The notes beneath the pieces were generated by a model that saw only the letters and a program-made list of their open reading frames with translations, ran no database searches and was not told where the DNA came from. Positions 1 through 6,600 of a stretch of 16,291 nt of DNA are shown here, in pieces. The position numbers and the translations under genes were made by a program. Numbering within the stretch: position 1 is the stretch's first letter; each line of letters opens with the position of its first letter. The stretch comes from an uncultured Lachnospiraceae bacterium. Lineage in GTDB: Bacteria; Bacillota; Clostridia; Lachnospirales; Lachnospiraceae. The DNA lies in NCBI GenBank assembly GCA_910586405.1, contig CAJUII010000016.1, positions 31,719-48,009 of the forward strand, given 5' to 3'.

Positions 1-64
1 TTTCTTCTTCTGTCATCTCTTGTTAATATATACCTTCTGATAACTATTTCTCATTCATCTCTCG

Positions 65-1411
65 TTAAAAATACGTCTGAAACGCTGGCACCATGATGAT
101 GACCATCGTAATCCCAAGAAGCATCATCATGGGAACCAACAGTTTCGTCCCTGCCTGTTCTCCCTGTTTTCTCGCCGAATGCTTACGTTGCTCAAACGCA
201 TCGGAAGCCTCCGCTTTGAGCAACAGTGTCAAATTCGCAGCGCCCTTTTTGAGATTTTGCGCCAGCATAGTAGACAGCTTGTTATAACTTGGAATACGGC
301 ATCGTCTGCCAAAGCGTTCATATGCCTTCGCCTGCGTTGTACCGCTCTCCATCTCATAGACTGCCAGGAGCATCTCCTCGTAGGCATAGCGTTTCCCGCC
401 GCCCTCCTCCCGCCTTTTTCTGTAATCCTTCGCTATCTTGTTCCATGCATTCGGCACCGTCATGCCAGCGCCTAACAACAGTGCAAGCGCACTGACAATC
501 TCGGGATAATCCATGCGCATCTGCTCTTCCCTCTCCTGTACCTGCTTATGCAGATCCCTGTCCTTTCCATAATAGATAAAAATCGCAAGGACAGGCGTCA
601 TTGCCAGTACCAACAATCCCCTGTAGTGCCTTTTGTATCGCCACTCGATATGCCTGCTCTCTAATGATGACGGCAATGTCATATTCTGATCTAAACGGCT
701 CGCCGCCTCCAGTTCAGAAATCTGAGCAGAGAGACGCTCTGATGCGCCGGGCTGCACAGCTTTGCCAAATATTCTGACACTTATGTCATATTCTATCTCA
801 AAACTCTCACAGGACAATACCGCAGTCAGCTCCATCAATACTGGCACTGCGATTGTATGCTGCACAAGCCTTCCAGTGTCATCCATATAAGTATCATCCG
901 TGCGCCACTCCACTGTGAACGGATAACCATTCACACTGTCCACGAAACGCATATCATACTCTATGCGGTCGAAACTTTGATTTTCTCCAAGAATTTGTGT
1001 CTCGAGAATGGACATTGCTTCCTCAGACATCTTTGTCAATTCTTCGACTGAGTAACACCTTTCTGACAGGTTGATCGGAATATCATAGCTTTCTTCTCCA
1101 TCCTCTGCAACCAATTGGATATGCTTTGTGCCATCCCCTAATGCATTGCGGATTAACTGGTTATCAACAATCCTCGTGTCCATCTCGTCTTTTATCCACA
1201 AAACTACAGACATAACCACACCGCAGACCACAATCATACTGCACAGAGACAACTTTTTTATGACATAGATCCGCTGCCGCTCCAGCGTATTCCCCGCAGG
1301 CTCCAGCGTCTGCAAATCTTCCCGCACAGCATTGTTGTACAAGATTTTATCTGGTTTTCGCTGCATCGTCTCCAGTTTATGATACAGCCAGCACGCAAGC
1401 TGTTCTCCCAT
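65..1411 (-). CDS. tadC: TadC-like inner-membrane platform protein (type II secretion F family) with a large extracytoplasmic insertion
   Basis: This is probably the second platform protein of a Tad/Flp (type IVc) pilus machine, pairing with TadB over the CpaF motor. I start it at ATG 1411 (448 aa). A GTG at 1420 is in frame but lies on the ribosome binding site AAAGGAGGT, which is correctly spaced for ATG 1411. The N-terminal 50 residues are cytoplasmic and charged. A first membrane helix lies near residues 52-73, and a second near 265-281. The C-terminal 145 residues form a T2SSF-like bundle containing YPEIVSALALLLGAGMT, with a last helix near 424-443. Between the first two helices lie about 190 residues predicted to be outside the membrane, with two cysteines (near 119 and 201) and a GYPFTVEW motif. 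Classical TadC lacks such a domain. The gene follows tadB by 23 nt and is the last complete gene before the left edge. The family is inferred from the C-terminal part and from context; the role of the ectodomain is unknown. Confidence 0.8.
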   Translation of the reverse strand: MGEQLACWLYHKLETMQRKPDKILYNNAVREDLQTLEPAGNTLERQRIYVIKKLSLCSMIVVCGVVMSVVLWIKDEMDTRIVDNQLIRNALGDGTKHIQLVAEDGEESYDIPINLSERCYSVEELTKMSEEAMSILETQILGENQSFDRIEYDMRFVDSVNGYPFTVEWRTDDTYMDDTGRLVQHTIAVPVLMELTAVLSCESFEIEYDISVRIFGKAVQPGASERLSAQISELEAASRLDQNMTLPSSLESRHIEWRYKRHYRGLLVLAMTPVLAIFIYYGKDRDLHKQVQEREEQMRMDYPEIVSALALLLGAGMTVPNAWNKIAKDYRKRREEGGGKRYAYEEMLLAVYEMESGTTQAKAYERFGRRCRIPSYNKLSTMLAQNLKKGAANLTLLLKAEASDAFEQRKHSARKQGEQAGTKLLVPMMMLLGITMVIIMVPAFQTYF

Positions 1412-1418
1412 GATTCCC

Positions 1419-1427
1419 ACCTCCTTT
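1419..1427 (-). promoter_or_regulatory. Ribosome binding site of tadC
   Basis: The minus strand reads AAAGGAGGT, an almost perfect anti-16S match, 7 nt before ATG 1411. The upstream in-frame GTG at 1420 overlaps this site, so it is unlikely to be the start. Confidence 0.75.
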
Positions 1428-1434
1428 CCATGTC

Positions 1435-2226
1435 TTATACATCAATATTTAAGATTCGGTCTGAGATTCGGCACGCTGCGATATAGACCGCTAAGCAAAC
1501 TGTCATGAATATCCAGCCAAACAAATTATGATACAGACTTTTAAAATATCCTTTCGTGGTCAGTGAGATATAAAAGATAATAAAAAATGGAATATATCGC
1601 ATAATCTGCTGTTCTAACCGTTTCTCGCTCACCACTGTCTCTATCTCCCGCCGAATCTCCTGTTTCTCTCCAATAATTTCCGCAGTGTTTGTGATAATAC
1701 CGCGCAGATCGCCCCCACCTCGCTTCGCGATCTGAAAAACATCTGTGAAATCTCTGATATCGCGCACTCCGCTTCTGTCCGCAAGGTTTGCCAGTGCATG
1801 TTCAAGTGGTACATTGTTCCCCAATTTTCGAAAGATAAGCTTCAACTCCTTCGCCATCACGGATTCGCTGCCATACAGCAGCACAACATCCTTATAAGAC
1901 TCTTGGAATGCATTCTCTATACTGTATCCAGCCTGTAGATTGGAAGCAACACTTAAAATGACCTCACGAAATTCAATCTCCAACCTTCGTTTTCTCTCAA
2001 TACACAGAAACCTGCCCTTGTCTTTCAAAAAGTATGCCACCAATGGCATCAGCAGCGCCCACGCGATCACACTGTCATAAAAAAGCCAGCTCACCACTGC
2101 CATGAACACACCGCCGGACAAAAAATACATGAATAGTTCCTGTCTCGAAAAACGATATGTTGCGTAGTCTGTTTCTGGTGGAAGCCTGCTTCTGTAATTC
2201 ACTTTAACGTTCTTGATACACTTCAT
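1435..2226 (-). CDS. tadB: TadB-like platform protein (type II secretion F family)
   Basis: This is an inner-membrane platform protein of a Tad/Flp-like pilus assembly machine. The protein has 263 residues. Two hydrophobic helices near residues 31-49 and 52-67 are followed by a cytoplasmic T2SSF domain (about 84-222). That domain carries the recognisable FREVILSVASNLQAGYSIENA segment (broken here at FREVILSVASN / LQAGYSIENA) and AKRGGGDLRGII. Two further helices lie near 209-224 and 235-252. The length and helix layout match compact clostridial TadB homologues. The start ATG is preceded by AAAGGTAGGTG at a normal distance. The gene lies 30 nt after cpaF and 23 nt before the tadC start, which indicates a single transcript. 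Partner specificity (Tad versus another type II/IV system) rests on the neighbouring genes. Confidence 0.87.
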   Translation of the reverse strand: MKCIKNVKVNYRSRLPPETDYATYRFSRQELFMYFLSGGVFMAVVSWLFYDSVIAWALLMPLVAYFLKDKGRFLCIERKRRLEIEFREVILSVASNLQAGYSIENAFQESYKDVVLLYGSESVMAKELKLIFRKLGNNVPLEHALANLADRSGVRDIRDFTDVFQIAKRGGGDLRGIITNTAEIIGEKQEIRREIETVVSEKRLEQQIMRYIPFFIIFYISLTTKGYFKSLYHNLFGWIFMTVCLAVYIAACRISDRILNIDV

Positions 2227-2256
2227 CTCAACACCTACCTTTATGAAACTATATGA

Positions 2257-3504
2257 TTATAAGGAAAAACCTGCAAAACAGAGCTTCTCTCTGTGCACCA
2301 GTGCATCTATTTCCGTGAAATCACCCAACACTTTTCCATCCGCCTCCCCTGTCTCTTGAAACTGATACAATGTGTGTGTGACAATCTCATCATTCTCAAA
2401 CCCCAACACCTCCACAATCTCCAGCACACGCCGCGACTTGTCACGCAGCCTGCCAAGGTGCACGATGAGATCTACCCCAGACGCAATCTGTCTGCGCACC
2501 GCGGCAAGCGGCAGGTCCATTCCCATCAATACCATTGTCTCGAGACGAGTCAGCATATCACCTGACGAGTTTGCATGACCGGTACTGAGTGAGCCGTCAT
2601 GCCCCGTGTTCAATGCCTGCAACATATCAATCGCCTCACTGCCACGGACCTCACCAACAATGATTCGGTCTGGACGCATACGCAAACTTGATTTAATCAA
2701 ATCTCGTATGTTAATCTCCTTTGCGCCGTCCATGTTGACCGTTCTCGTCTCAAGGCGCACCAAGTTTGGAATATTCTGTAACTGTAGCTCCGCGGAATCC
2801 TCGATTGTGATAATGCGCTCCGTCTTTGGGATATATGCCGACAGTGCGTTGAGAAATGTCGTTTTCCCGGACCCTGTGCCGCCACTGATGAAAATGTTAT
2901 AACCTGAAATGACCAACTTCTCAAGAAAATATGCAGCCTCTCTCGTAATCGATCCAAACCCGATCAAATCCTCCATTGAGATTGGATGGTCTGGGAAACG
3001 CCGGATGGTGATGATCGGTCCATTTAATGCGACCGGTGACAGCACGATGTTAACACGTGACCCGTTATCCAGCCTCGCGTCAGCAATTGGCGCGGCCTCA
3101 TTGACAACCCTGTTACATTTTGCCACAATCTGTTGGACCACATTTTCCAGTTTTTCCTTTGTCTCAAAGCGTTTATCCCACTGATACAGATGTCCAGACC
3201 GCTCCACAAATATATTTTCCGTACCATTTACCATTATTTCCGTCACTTCATCACAGTCCACAAGCTCCTGCAACACGTCCATCTTTCTGATAGAATGAAA
3301 AATACTCTTTCCAAGCGTCTGACGCTGTGCTAGGGATAATGCATACTTTCTGCCCATCTGAACGATCAGCGCATCAATCATATCCTGAATCTCATCATCC
3401 TCAACCTCTCTGGTAAGATCGATGCGCTGCCTGACGGTGTCTGTGATCGACGCCCTGCACGCTTCATATCTGCTGTGTTTCAGTGTCTCATTGTTCTCCT
3501 TCAC
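2257..3504 (-). CDS. cpaF: CpaF/TadA-like secretion ATPase
   Basis: This is the hexameric motor ATPase of a Tad/Flp pilus, acting on the cytoplasmic face of the TadB/TadC platform. Counting from GTG 3504 (415 aa), the motifs are a Walker A GGTGSGKTT near 208-216, an Asp box ITIEDSAEL near 232-240, a Walker B RIIVGEVRG near 280-288 and a His box GHDGSLSTGHA near 301-311. All catalytic residues are intact. The N-terminal part has EIMVNGTENIFVERSG, typical of the CpaF N-domain. I prefer GTG 3504 because it gives a GTGA overlap with the stop of the upstream gene and an AAAGGAG lies 13 nt before it. The longer reading would begin with TTG at 3531, inside the cpaE-like gene. Stop-start overlap suggests translational coupling. 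This is the most secure assignment in the operon. Confidence 0.93.
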   Translation of the reverse strand: MKENNETLKHSRYEACRASITDTVRQRIDLTREVEDDEIQDMIDALIVQMGRKYALSLAQRQTLGKSIFHSIRKMDVLQELVDCDEVTEIMVNGTENIFVERSGHLYQWDKRFETKEKLENVVQQIVAKCNRVVNEAAPIADARLDNGSRVNIVLSPVALNGPIITIRRFPDHPISMEDLIGFGSITREAAYFLEKLVISGYNIFISGGTGSGKTTFLNALSAYIPKTERIITIEDSAELQLQNIPNLVRLETRTVNMDGAKEINIRDLIKSSLRMRPDRIIVGEVRGSEAIDMLQALNTGHDGSLSTGHANSSGDMLTRLETMVLMGMDLPLAAVRRQIASGVDLIVHLGRLRDKSRRVLEIVEVLGFENDEIVTHTLYQFQETGEADGKVLGDFTEIDALVHREKLCFAGFSL

Positions 3505-4502
3505 GAGATGCCCAGCACTCCTTTCATGCAAACGCCTACGACAGACGCCGCCAGATTGTCAAGGGCACAGCATTGTGCCTCCCATCCTTCTGGCAGATCA
3601 AACACTGTCATATGCTCCAATATCTTCCCATAGTCCTTTACCTTCAATAAACTCATAAAATGAGACTGCATTGCACTACCATACACTGCACTTTTGTCTG
3701 TCAGAATATATGCATGATCACTTCGCTCCAGCATGTCATAAAATCCCTGACAGATCTCTGACAAATCCATCACAATATGCGTATAATCACTGCTATAGAG
3801 AAGCAAATCCATCATGGACTGCCACTCACTCCTTCCAATCGCAAGCAAATCTGCATAGTCCAGTGCAGGCGGCAGATAATCAACACCATGTACACAGCGT
3901 TTGAGACTGTCAAGCTTATACAGCAGCTTGTCGGAATGGTTTAAGATAAAATATAGAAAATCCGTCACATCCGCCTCATACTCTGTCCGCAAAAGTTCCT
4001 CAAAACCCGTAAATGGCAGCAAATTGATATATAATACCTGATATCCCATGTCCGCGAGAATCTGCGCCGCGCCGAGTGCCGACACACTCTGCCCCCTGTG
4101 CCTGTCCGGCGCATAGAAGCTTAAAAGTGTTGTCTGATTCCTGCCGCACCGACGAACGCTGTTGCAGCTATCATCCAGCGCAAACTCTTCAAGGACCTGC
4201 GCGATCATGCGCTCCATCGACTGATACTTCGCGATCATGCTGTATCCTTTGATTCCCTTTAATCCGTCCTCCTGCAAAATAAAGATTTTAGAGGCTTTGA
4301 CATTTATGACATCCGTGTCATAAATGTCCTCTCCTACCAACAAGATTTCAAAAGCTTCTTCCCTGCTGGCGTCAATTGCCCCATCAATGGTATTGAAAGT
4401 CAAAATCTCAAAATCAGCCGGATTTTTCTTTTGCAGATATGCCTGCAACATTCGCAGATAACTATTGTCGCTGTCACAGATTGCAAACTGTCTCGCCCGC
4501 AT
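3501..4502 (-). CDS. cpaE: CpaE/TadZ-like protein with pseudo-receiver domain and degenerate P-loop ATPase domain
   Basis: CpaE/TadZ proteins belong to the ParA/MinD group and place Tad pilus machines in the cell. From ATG 4502 the protein has 333 residues. Residues 1-105 look like a receiver domain (MRARQFAICDSD at the start), but the usual phosphate-acceptor aspartate is not evident in LLVGEDI. Residues 125-330 follow the CpaE ATPase fold: strand LLSFYAP, then the loop DRHRGQSVSALG, then QVLYINLLPFTGFEELL (Walker A-prime area), then THIVMDLS (Walker B area). The signature GK[ST] of the P-loop reads GQS, so the lysine is lost. I chose ATG 4502 because GGAAGGAG sits 10 nt before it and the protein then begins as in clostridial relatives. 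A longer reading from GTG 4619 would overlap the peptidase gene. The stop overlaps the cpaF start as GTGA. Confidence 0.8.
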   Translation of the reverse strand: MRARQFAICDSDNSYLRMLQAYLQKKNPADFEILTFNTIDGAIDASREEAFEILLVGEDIYDTDVINVKASKIFILQEDGLKGIKGYSMIAKYQSMERMIAQVLEEFALDDSCNSVRRCGRNQTTLLSFYAPDRHRGQSVSALGAAQILADMGYQVLYINLLPFTGFEELLRTEYEADVTDFLYFILNHSDKLLYKLDSLKRCVHGVDYLPPALDYADLLAIGRSEWQSMMDLLLYSSDYTHIVMDLSEICQGFYDMLERSDHAYILTDKSAVYGSAMQSHFMSLLKVKDYGKILEHMTVFDLPEGWEAQCCALDNLAASVVGVCMKGVLGIS

Positions 4503-4512
4503 GATCACCACA

Positions 4513-4520
4513 CTCCTTCC
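4513..4520 (-). promoter_or_regulatory. Ribosome binding site that fixes the cpaE-like start
   Basis: The minus strand reads GGAAGGAG, 10 nt before ATG 4502. It lies inside the longer in-frame reading from GTG 4619, and it is the reason for preferring the shorter protein. Confidence 0.65.
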
Positions 4521-4599
4521 TATCATCATTTCGTCCAGTTCAAATATGAACTCGCTCTCTCGCACAATTGATTTGCAGAAACGATAGAGACCATTCTTC

Positions 4600-5112
4600 T
4601 CAGCAATACACCCCTGCACACATTAGAATCAGGCTGATAAATGCTGGAATCGATAAACGCACTACGCAGCATCTCTGTGTCTTGTCAATCTCATATTCAT
4701 CTATTGCACCTGTCAAAACTGCTTTCTTTAGATACCGCGCTAGATAAAACAGGCGCTCTCTGCTCTGTGTGTATACTGCCATCTTGATCATAGAAACCAT
4801 CGCCGCAAGCATCAGTGTGACAAACATATAATGAATCAATCCATCTGACCCCATCCATGTCTGGTAACAGCCCATCATCATGAAGAGCTTCACATCTCCC
4901 GCCCCTAGTGCTCCTAACAGATAAAACGGATAAAACACCAGAAAAAGCATTGCCGCTGCACCCAGTGCACAGATCAATCCGCTCCACGATAATGACCTAT
5001 ATGCCTGTATCAATCCGCCGGTCATGCCAACCATAATACAGACATTTGGAATCCGGTAAGAGCGCCAGTCCGTAAAAATTGCAACACAAAACACACCTAT
5101 GAGAATCCCCAT
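4600..5112 (-). CDS. cpaA: A24-family prepilin peptidase (CpaA/TadV type)
   Basis: This is a membrane aspartyl protease that would cut the leader from Flp-type prepilins. The protein has 170 residues, the short TadV/CpaA form without the N-terminal methylase domain of PilD. Both catalytic aspartate motifs are present: D15 in TDWRSYRIPN, and D73 in GAGDVKLF after the first GxGD glycines. The rest is mostly hydrophobic helices. The start ATG has a strong ribosome binding site (AGAAAGGAG, 7 nt spacing). It is the first clear gene of the operon, about 260 nt downstream of a good promoter. No prepilin gene is visible in the window, so the substrate must be encoded elsewhere, probably left of the window. 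Confidence 0.88.
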   Translation of the reverse strand: MGILIGVFCVAIFTDWRSYRIPNVCIMVGMTGGLIQAYRSLSWSGLICALGAAAMLFLVFYPFYLLGALGAGDVKLFMMMGCYQTWMGSDGLIHYMFVTLMLAAMVSMIKMAVYTQSRERLFYLARYLKKAVLTGAIDEYEIDKTQRCCVVRLSIPAFISLILMCAGVYC

Positions 5113-5126
5113 ACTTTTACTCCTTT

Positions 5127-5207
5127 CTATTCATACTGATCGACCGAACTTTTCACCCGAATAGGGTGTACGAATTGCTGGCGCTGCCATTCATTTTGTT
5201 TCATCAT
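5127..5207 (-). CDS. Possible 25-26 residue peptide in the Tad operon leader
   Basis: An open frame begins MKQNEWQRQQF (ATG 5204, or MM from 5207) and ends DQYE just before the prepilin peptidase ribosome binding site. It lies on the same transcript and comprises the copy nearest the operon of a decayed repeat. There is no convincing ribosome binding site for it, and the same repeat elsewhere carries stops and frame changes. It may be a chance frame in a dispersed intergenic repeat rather than a real peptide gene. I do not recognise it. Confidence 0.18.
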   Translation of the reverse strand: MMKQNEWQRQQFVHPIRVKSSVDQYE

Positions 5208-5322
5208 TTCTGCATCTGAACATCTTGCGAATTTACAGCGCTTCTATTCATTTTGTTTCATCGAGCTTTGACCGGAACATGATGCGCAAATTGCTGGCGC
5301 TGCCGATTGTTCTGAATAATCA
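5165..5322 (-). repeat. Three decayed ~57-59 bp tandem repeats
   Basis: Three copies share a core. On the plus strand it reads GAATTGCTGGCGCTGCC (from 5172), then GAATTTACAGCGCTTCT (from 5229), then AAATTGCTGGCGCTGCC (from 5288). Cores one and two are followed by ATTCATTTTGTTTCATC; the third has a diverged follower. The offsets are 57 and 59 bp. On the minus strand copies one and three translate alike (QRQQFVHPIRVK and QRQQFAHHVPVK) in different frames, while copy two has a stop. The block lies in the predicted 5' leader of the Tad-like operon. Confidence 0.65.
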
Positions 5323-5380
5323 AATGGACTCATCTGAACCTGAGCGATCAATGATCATTCGTTTTGATGGAACAGTACTG

Positions 5381-5408
5381 ATTATATCGAATTGAGAATT
5401 TTTGTCCA
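5381..5408 (-). promoter_or_regulatory. Sigma-A-type promoter for the Tad-like operon
   Basis: The minus strand has TGGACA (plus 5403-5408), a 16-nt spacer and a perfect TATAAT (plus 5381-5386). Transcription would begin near 5374, giving a leader of about 260 nt before the prepilin peptidase. No better match to the consensus was seen on this strand between 5113 and 5640. Confidence 0.6.
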
Positions 5409-5519
5409 CTCGAAATGTAAAAATTCACACAACTATTTAATTATTGTGCAATTTCAATAGATAATTTAGTTTATTTCACCGTAATATTGTGAAGAATAGA
5501 GAGAGTTTTTGTTAGAATT

Positions 5520-5549
5520 ATGACATTTCGAAATTTTCCGAAATATAAA
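5520..5549 (+). promoter_or_regulatory. Possible promoter of the DUF2508 gene with an inverted repeat in the spacer
   Basis: ATGACA (5520-5525) is followed after 18 nt by TATAAA (5544-5549). The inverted repeat ATTTCG...CGAAAT (5525-5530 and 5539-5544) spans the spacer and could be an operator. The spacer is one base longer than ideal and the leader would be about 140 nt, so this is tentative. Confidence 0.35.
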
Positions 5550-5694
5550 GAGTTTATCATCTGCGCGTACATTTAAAAATATTCATTTGTCACTTATGCA
5601 TATTTTTCCTTTTTTTGGACTATACTGTCATATATAAAAGTAAAAGACGTGTCTGATCAACTGTCTCAAACACGCCCCAGGAAAGGACATCCCT

Positions 5695-6009
5695 ATGAAA
5701 ACATATTTCAGTCTGAAAGGTATACTTAACCCTGTCGTAAACACGCAGCCGCAGCCACGCACACCGCGTGATATGCTGCTTGACGATATTCGAAAGACAC
5801 AATGTGCACTAGAGATCGCTTACTCTGGATTCGATAATGTAACAGACCCGGACCTGATAGACTGTTATATCTATGAAGTCAACTCAGCATTAAAACGCTA
5901 TCGTTTTCTGTTGCAACAGGCAGAGCAGATGCAGCTCTATGAAGAGTACCATATGGATTCCCCCGAATGCTATGATAACAAATCACTTGTGGAACAGCCT
6001 ATTAGCTGA
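5695..6009 (+). CDS. DUF2508 family protein (YaaL-like)
   Basis: This is a small protein of 104 residues and the only plus-strand gene here. The centre carries the conserved DUF2508 signature: FDNVTDPDLID near 46-56, IYEVNSALKRYRFLL near 59-73. The family is widespread in Firmicutes and includes Bacillus YaaL; its molecular role is not established. The N-terminal 30 residues are less conserved and the tail is acidic and polar. There is no signal peptide or membrane segment. The start ATG follows AGGAAAGGA with 7 nt spacing, which is convincing. It stands alone between two minus-strand operons, divergent from the Tad-like genes and convergent with fliS. In Bacillus yaaL lies next to bofA; no such neighbour is present here. 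Confidence 0.82.
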   Translation: MKTYFSLKGILNPVVNTQPQPRTPRDMLLDDIRKTQCALEIAYSGFDNVTDPDLIDCYIYEVNSALKRYRFLLQQAEQMQLYEEYHMDSPECYDNKSLVEQPIS

Positions 6010-6038
6010 TCAAACAACAAAACCGTGTTTTATGCGAA

Positions 6039-6063
6039 CGAGCAGGGAGAATCTCCCTGCTCG
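6039..6063. terminator. Strong hairpin between convergent genes
   Basis: A perfect inverted repeat, CGAGCAGGGAGA / TCTCCCTGCTCG, has a single base between its arms (so a real loop would open one or two pairs). It sits between the end of the DUF2508 gene and the end of fliS, 30-46 nt from each stop. Neither side has a proper run of U directly after the stem, so it could be a two-way transcription stop or an RNA 3' end stabiliser. Confidence 0.5.
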
Positions 6064-6109
6064 ACTTCAACGCCGCTTTCACGACATAACTTTTCATGCT
6101 TTTTCTATA

Positions 6110-6580
6110 CTATATACAATATCCTCTCGCCACACCGTACATACTTTCATTGATATCTGTCCTGCCATACGTTAAGCCTGCATATACATTCTGTGCATTT
6201 TCCATCAACGGCTCTGACTGGTCTTCCTTACTGATTGTATGATATGCGTCACGCAGTTTCCGAAACATGCCTGCGATCTGGGAAATATCTTTTGTTTTCA
6301 TACTGTACATATCATTCGCAAGCTCTCTGTCCGCAAACGCATAGATTGCAAAGAGATTTCTCGACAAATCATATTTAAAATCAAGACTACTTCTCAGCTC
6401 AGAGATACAGTTTCTAGCACACTGCATATCCTTTTTATATTCTGGTACGCAGCCAACCTCCTGTGCCGCTATGGCATCCTTTAAATATTCCAGTATCATA
6501 TCATACAGAATCACCACTAACTGTGTACGATTTGCCTGCGTTATACGTCTTGTAAAAACTTGTTTCATTTCCCTCGTCAT
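6110..6580 (-). CDS. fliS: Flagellar export chaperone FliS
   Basis: FliS binds the C-terminal D0 region of flagellin in the cytoplasm, stops it polymerising and delivers it to the flagellar export gate. The protein has 156 residues, slightly longer than typical FliS (about 125-135) because of an extra C-terminal tail. Family features are ILYDMILEYLKDA (24-36), the helical middle ELRSSLDFKYDLSRNL (61-76), and NVYAGLTYGRTDINE near 131-145, which matches the usual C-terminal GLTYG segment. It begins 20 nt after the flagellin stop, so both are surely on one transcript. The ribosome binding site (AAAGG or TCAGG) is moderate. Three cysteines (44, 54, 58) are not unusual for a cytoplasmic chaperone. 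Confidence 0.88.
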   Translation of the reverse strand: MTREMKQVFTRRITQANRTQLVVILYDMILEYLKDAIAAQEVGCVPEYKKDMQCARNCISELRSSLDFKYDLSRNLFAIYAFADRELANDMYSMKTKDISQIAGMFRKLRDAYHTISKEDQSEPLMENAQNVYAGLTYGRTDINESMYGVARGYCI

Positions 6581-6600
6581 ATCAATACCTGACCTTTCAT

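Larger units (their letters stand above)
5113..5694. other. 582-bp divergent intergenic region
   Basis: This AT-rich region separates the minus-strand Tad-like operon from the plus-strand DUF2508 gene. From the left it holds a small possible reading frame, three decayed ~57-bp repeats, a minus-strand promoter near 5381-5408, and a weaker plus-strand promoter with an inverted repeat near 5520-5549. The part between about 5420 and 5510 and the part from 5550 to 5678 show nothing I can name, apart from T-rich tracts near 5601-5616. Confidence 0.7.

Noticed and set aside
1..16. Possible start of another minus-strand gene (ATG at 16, reading MTEEE)
   Set aside because: Only five codons are inside the window, and the nearest AAGG is 16 nt before the ATG, too far for a convincing ribosome binding site.
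3505..3531. Longer cpaF from TTG 3531
   Set aside because: TTG is a rare start and lies inside the cpaE-like gene; GTG 3504 gives a GTGA overlap with an upstream AAAGGAG.
4503..4619. Longer cpaE-like protein from GTG 4619
   Set aside because: It overlaps the peptidase gene, lacks its own ribosome binding site, and adds 39 residues before the point where the family fold begins; ATG 4502 has a strong site.
6011..6101. Minus-strand frame of about 31 codons after fliS (MKSYVVKAALK...)
   Set aside because: It has no ribosome binding site, runs through the hairpin at 6039-6063 and resembles no protein family I know.
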